Of a DNA stretch of 21,143 nucleotides, positions 21,001 through 21,143 are shown piece after piece (positions within the stretch are counted from its first letter, which is position 1; each line of letters starts with the position of its first letter). The notes beneath the pieces are model-generated. The model did not search any database and had not been told where the DNA came from. It worked only from the letters and a program-made list of their open reading frames with translations. The translations under genes were made by a program, and so were the position numbers. The stretch comes from Paramacrobiotus richtersi (Eukaryota > Tardigrada > Eutardigrada > Parachela > Macrobiotidae), in assembly GCA_034698045.1 (NCBI GenBank), contig JAQGAU010001148.1, positions 1 through 21,143 on the forward strand, written 5' to 3'.

Positions 21001-21123
21001 TTGATCCAGATCAAACACATGGGACCCAGTAAGTCTCAGAGCAATCTCACCACGGGACGGACGCAAACGGCGGCGCTGGAGACGGTCAAGGTGGCGGCGT
21101 GCTTCGCTGGTCGACGATCACGG
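15061..21123 (+). CDS. BCAS3: BCAS3, WD40/PROPPIN-type beta-propeller protein; eleven exons, 3' end outside
   Basis: Exons: 15061-15128, 15827-15884, 15952-16024, 16088-16246, 16950-17124, 17191-17267, 18384-18460, 18521-18604, 18662-18823, 19629-19956, 20729-21123. Phases agree at every join, and 552 codons are visible. The match to BCAS3 is continuous: TVVRPQ near the start, VVDFFNDVLPQ, DKESIVWIKIE, IFGYANGVQIW, SRHGPVRTVRLLP, DNFADKRPL, NPVALGKRWVAYAE, SYTASVISAAK, GIVAHFLAHSS, HLYTLHRGD, VFPITPYGG and THASPHVVNK, then the start of the conserved BCAS3 domain. The human protein exceeds 900 aa, so a large C-terminal part lies beyond the edge. In mammals BCAS3 binds phosphoinositides through its propeller, joins PHAF1 at the phagophore, and affects the cytoskeleton in migrating cells. 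Introns are either 57-67 bp or 698-1116 bp. The last donor (CGG gtgagt) is at the window end. Confidence 0.93.
15517..15533 (-). repeat. box-A repeat core, BCAS3 intron 1, minus strand
   Basis: Minus-strand reading AACGTAGAGCAATGGCTAA. It is the paralogue of 9001-9020, sharing about 40 bp around it. Confidence 0.5.
16389..16404 (+). repeat. box-A repeat core, BCAS3 intron 4
   Basis: CGTAGTGTAATGGCTT. A box-B-like TTCTGGTCAACTTG lies about 60 bp downstream. Confidence 0.5.
17446..17522 (+). repeat. AAT/TAA trinucleotide tract, BCAS3 intron 6
   Basis: Imperfect AATAATAAT microsatellite interrupted by single G and C bases. Confidence 0.7.
17846..17980 (+). repeat. box-A repeat, full length, BCAS3 intron 6, copy 1
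   Basis: GCTGAACACCGTAGTGTAAT at the 5' end and GTTTTGGTCGAATAGGCTTT with a T-run at the 3' end. It is followed 220 bp later by a second copy in the same orientation. Confidence 0.65.
18066..18177 (+). repeat. box-A repeat, full length, BCAS3 intron 6, copy 2
   Basis: GCTGAACATCGTAGTGTAAC at the 5' end and TATTTGGTCCGATACAAATT with a T-run at the 3' end. It is tandem to copy 1 and is the parent of the inverted copy at 11644-11754. Confidence 0.65.
19289..19303 (+). repeat. box-A repeat core, BCAS3 intron 9
   Basis: CGTAGTACAGGGACT, a diverged core with GGG for TGG. Downstream TTTCTCGCCGAATGCTG may be the remnant of its 3' segment. Confidence 0.35.
20156..20421 (+). repeat. 270-bp direct repeat, unit A, BCAS3 intron 10
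   Basis: Shares with unit B, in order: ATTCTGGAGG (20191), TTTGGACTTC, the box-A core TTGTAGTGCAGTGGCTGATG (20271), ATAAATTTCGCG, TTAATCAGACAGA and GAGCCATACAT. Identity is high in these blocks, with small indels between them. Confidence 0.75.
20428..20706 (+). repeat. 270-bp direct repeat, unit B, BCAS3 intron 10
   Basis: Second unit, offset 270-287 bp from unit A, with its box-A core TGTAGTGCAGTGGCTGATAA at 20551. It ends 22 bp before exon 11, so the duplication copied sequence up to the acceptor region. Unit A has a matching CATTTTCAG that may be a relic acceptor. Confidence 0.75.
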
Positions 21124-21143
21124 GTGAGTGCAGTGAATAAAGC

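Noticed and set aside
1-21143. CRISPR arrays, bacterial operons, rRNA genes, retroviral or transposase genes
   Set aside because: No regular spacer arrays, ribosome-binding sites, rRNA segments, reverse transcriptase or transposase motifs were seen on either strand.

Overview
The window is nuclear DNA of an invertebrate animal. Coding blocks are relatively GC-rich, split by AT-rich introns with consensus GT/AG ends, and the two best genes are animal-type: ITFG2, a KICSTOR subunit, and BCAS3, a beta-propeller protein of autophagy and cell migration. A fragment of an intradiol ring-cleavage dioxygenase, a family that some ecdysozoans such as spider mites acquired by horizontal transfer, makes a mite- or tardigrade-like ecdysozoan plausible. 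The lineage cannot be fixed from the sequence alone.

Layout, left to right: (1) 3-512, the 3' part of a TATA-binding-protein-family gene, then a tRNA-like Pol III-type unit with a long perfect hairpin (541-668). (2) 948-1480, an intact two-exon gene of unknown family. (3) 1814-2460, the last two exons of an intradiol dioxygenase with no 5' part visible. (4) 2983-8013, a complete nine-exon ITFG2 gene, 417 aa. (5) 9.08-10.56 kb, minus-strand coding-like DNA: membrane-segment fragments and an acidic two-exon reading frame, neither recognised. (6) 10.56-12.66 kb, broken and partly inverted exons of BCAS3. (7) 13.27-14.03 kb, a degraded 3' half of ITFG2. (8) 15061-21123, eleven exons of BCAS3, continuing beyond the right edge.

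The order ITFG2 - BCAS3-pseudo - ITFG2-pseudo - BCAS3 is what a tandem duplication of an ITFG2+BCAS3 unit leaves if each unit later lost a different gene. Shared intron and flanking sequence supports this. The BCAS3 relic also carries an inverted block (exon 6, intron 6, exon 7).

A family of short elements with a tRNA-type box A core (CGTAGTGTAATGGCTGA and variants) occurs about 16 times on both strands, mostly in introns. Several copies also share a box-B-like TTTGGTCGAAT segment and a T-run roughly 75-105 bp downstream, so they look like a small tRNA-derived SINE family. All five long BCAS3 introns (698-1116 bp) hold at least one copy. The five short ones (57-67 bp) hold none.

ITFG2 and BCAS3 proteins both act around lysosomes and autophagy (KICSTOR/GATOR1 control of mTORC1; BCAS3-PHAF1 at the phagophore). 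Whether their linkage here is functional or incidental cannot be told from one window.
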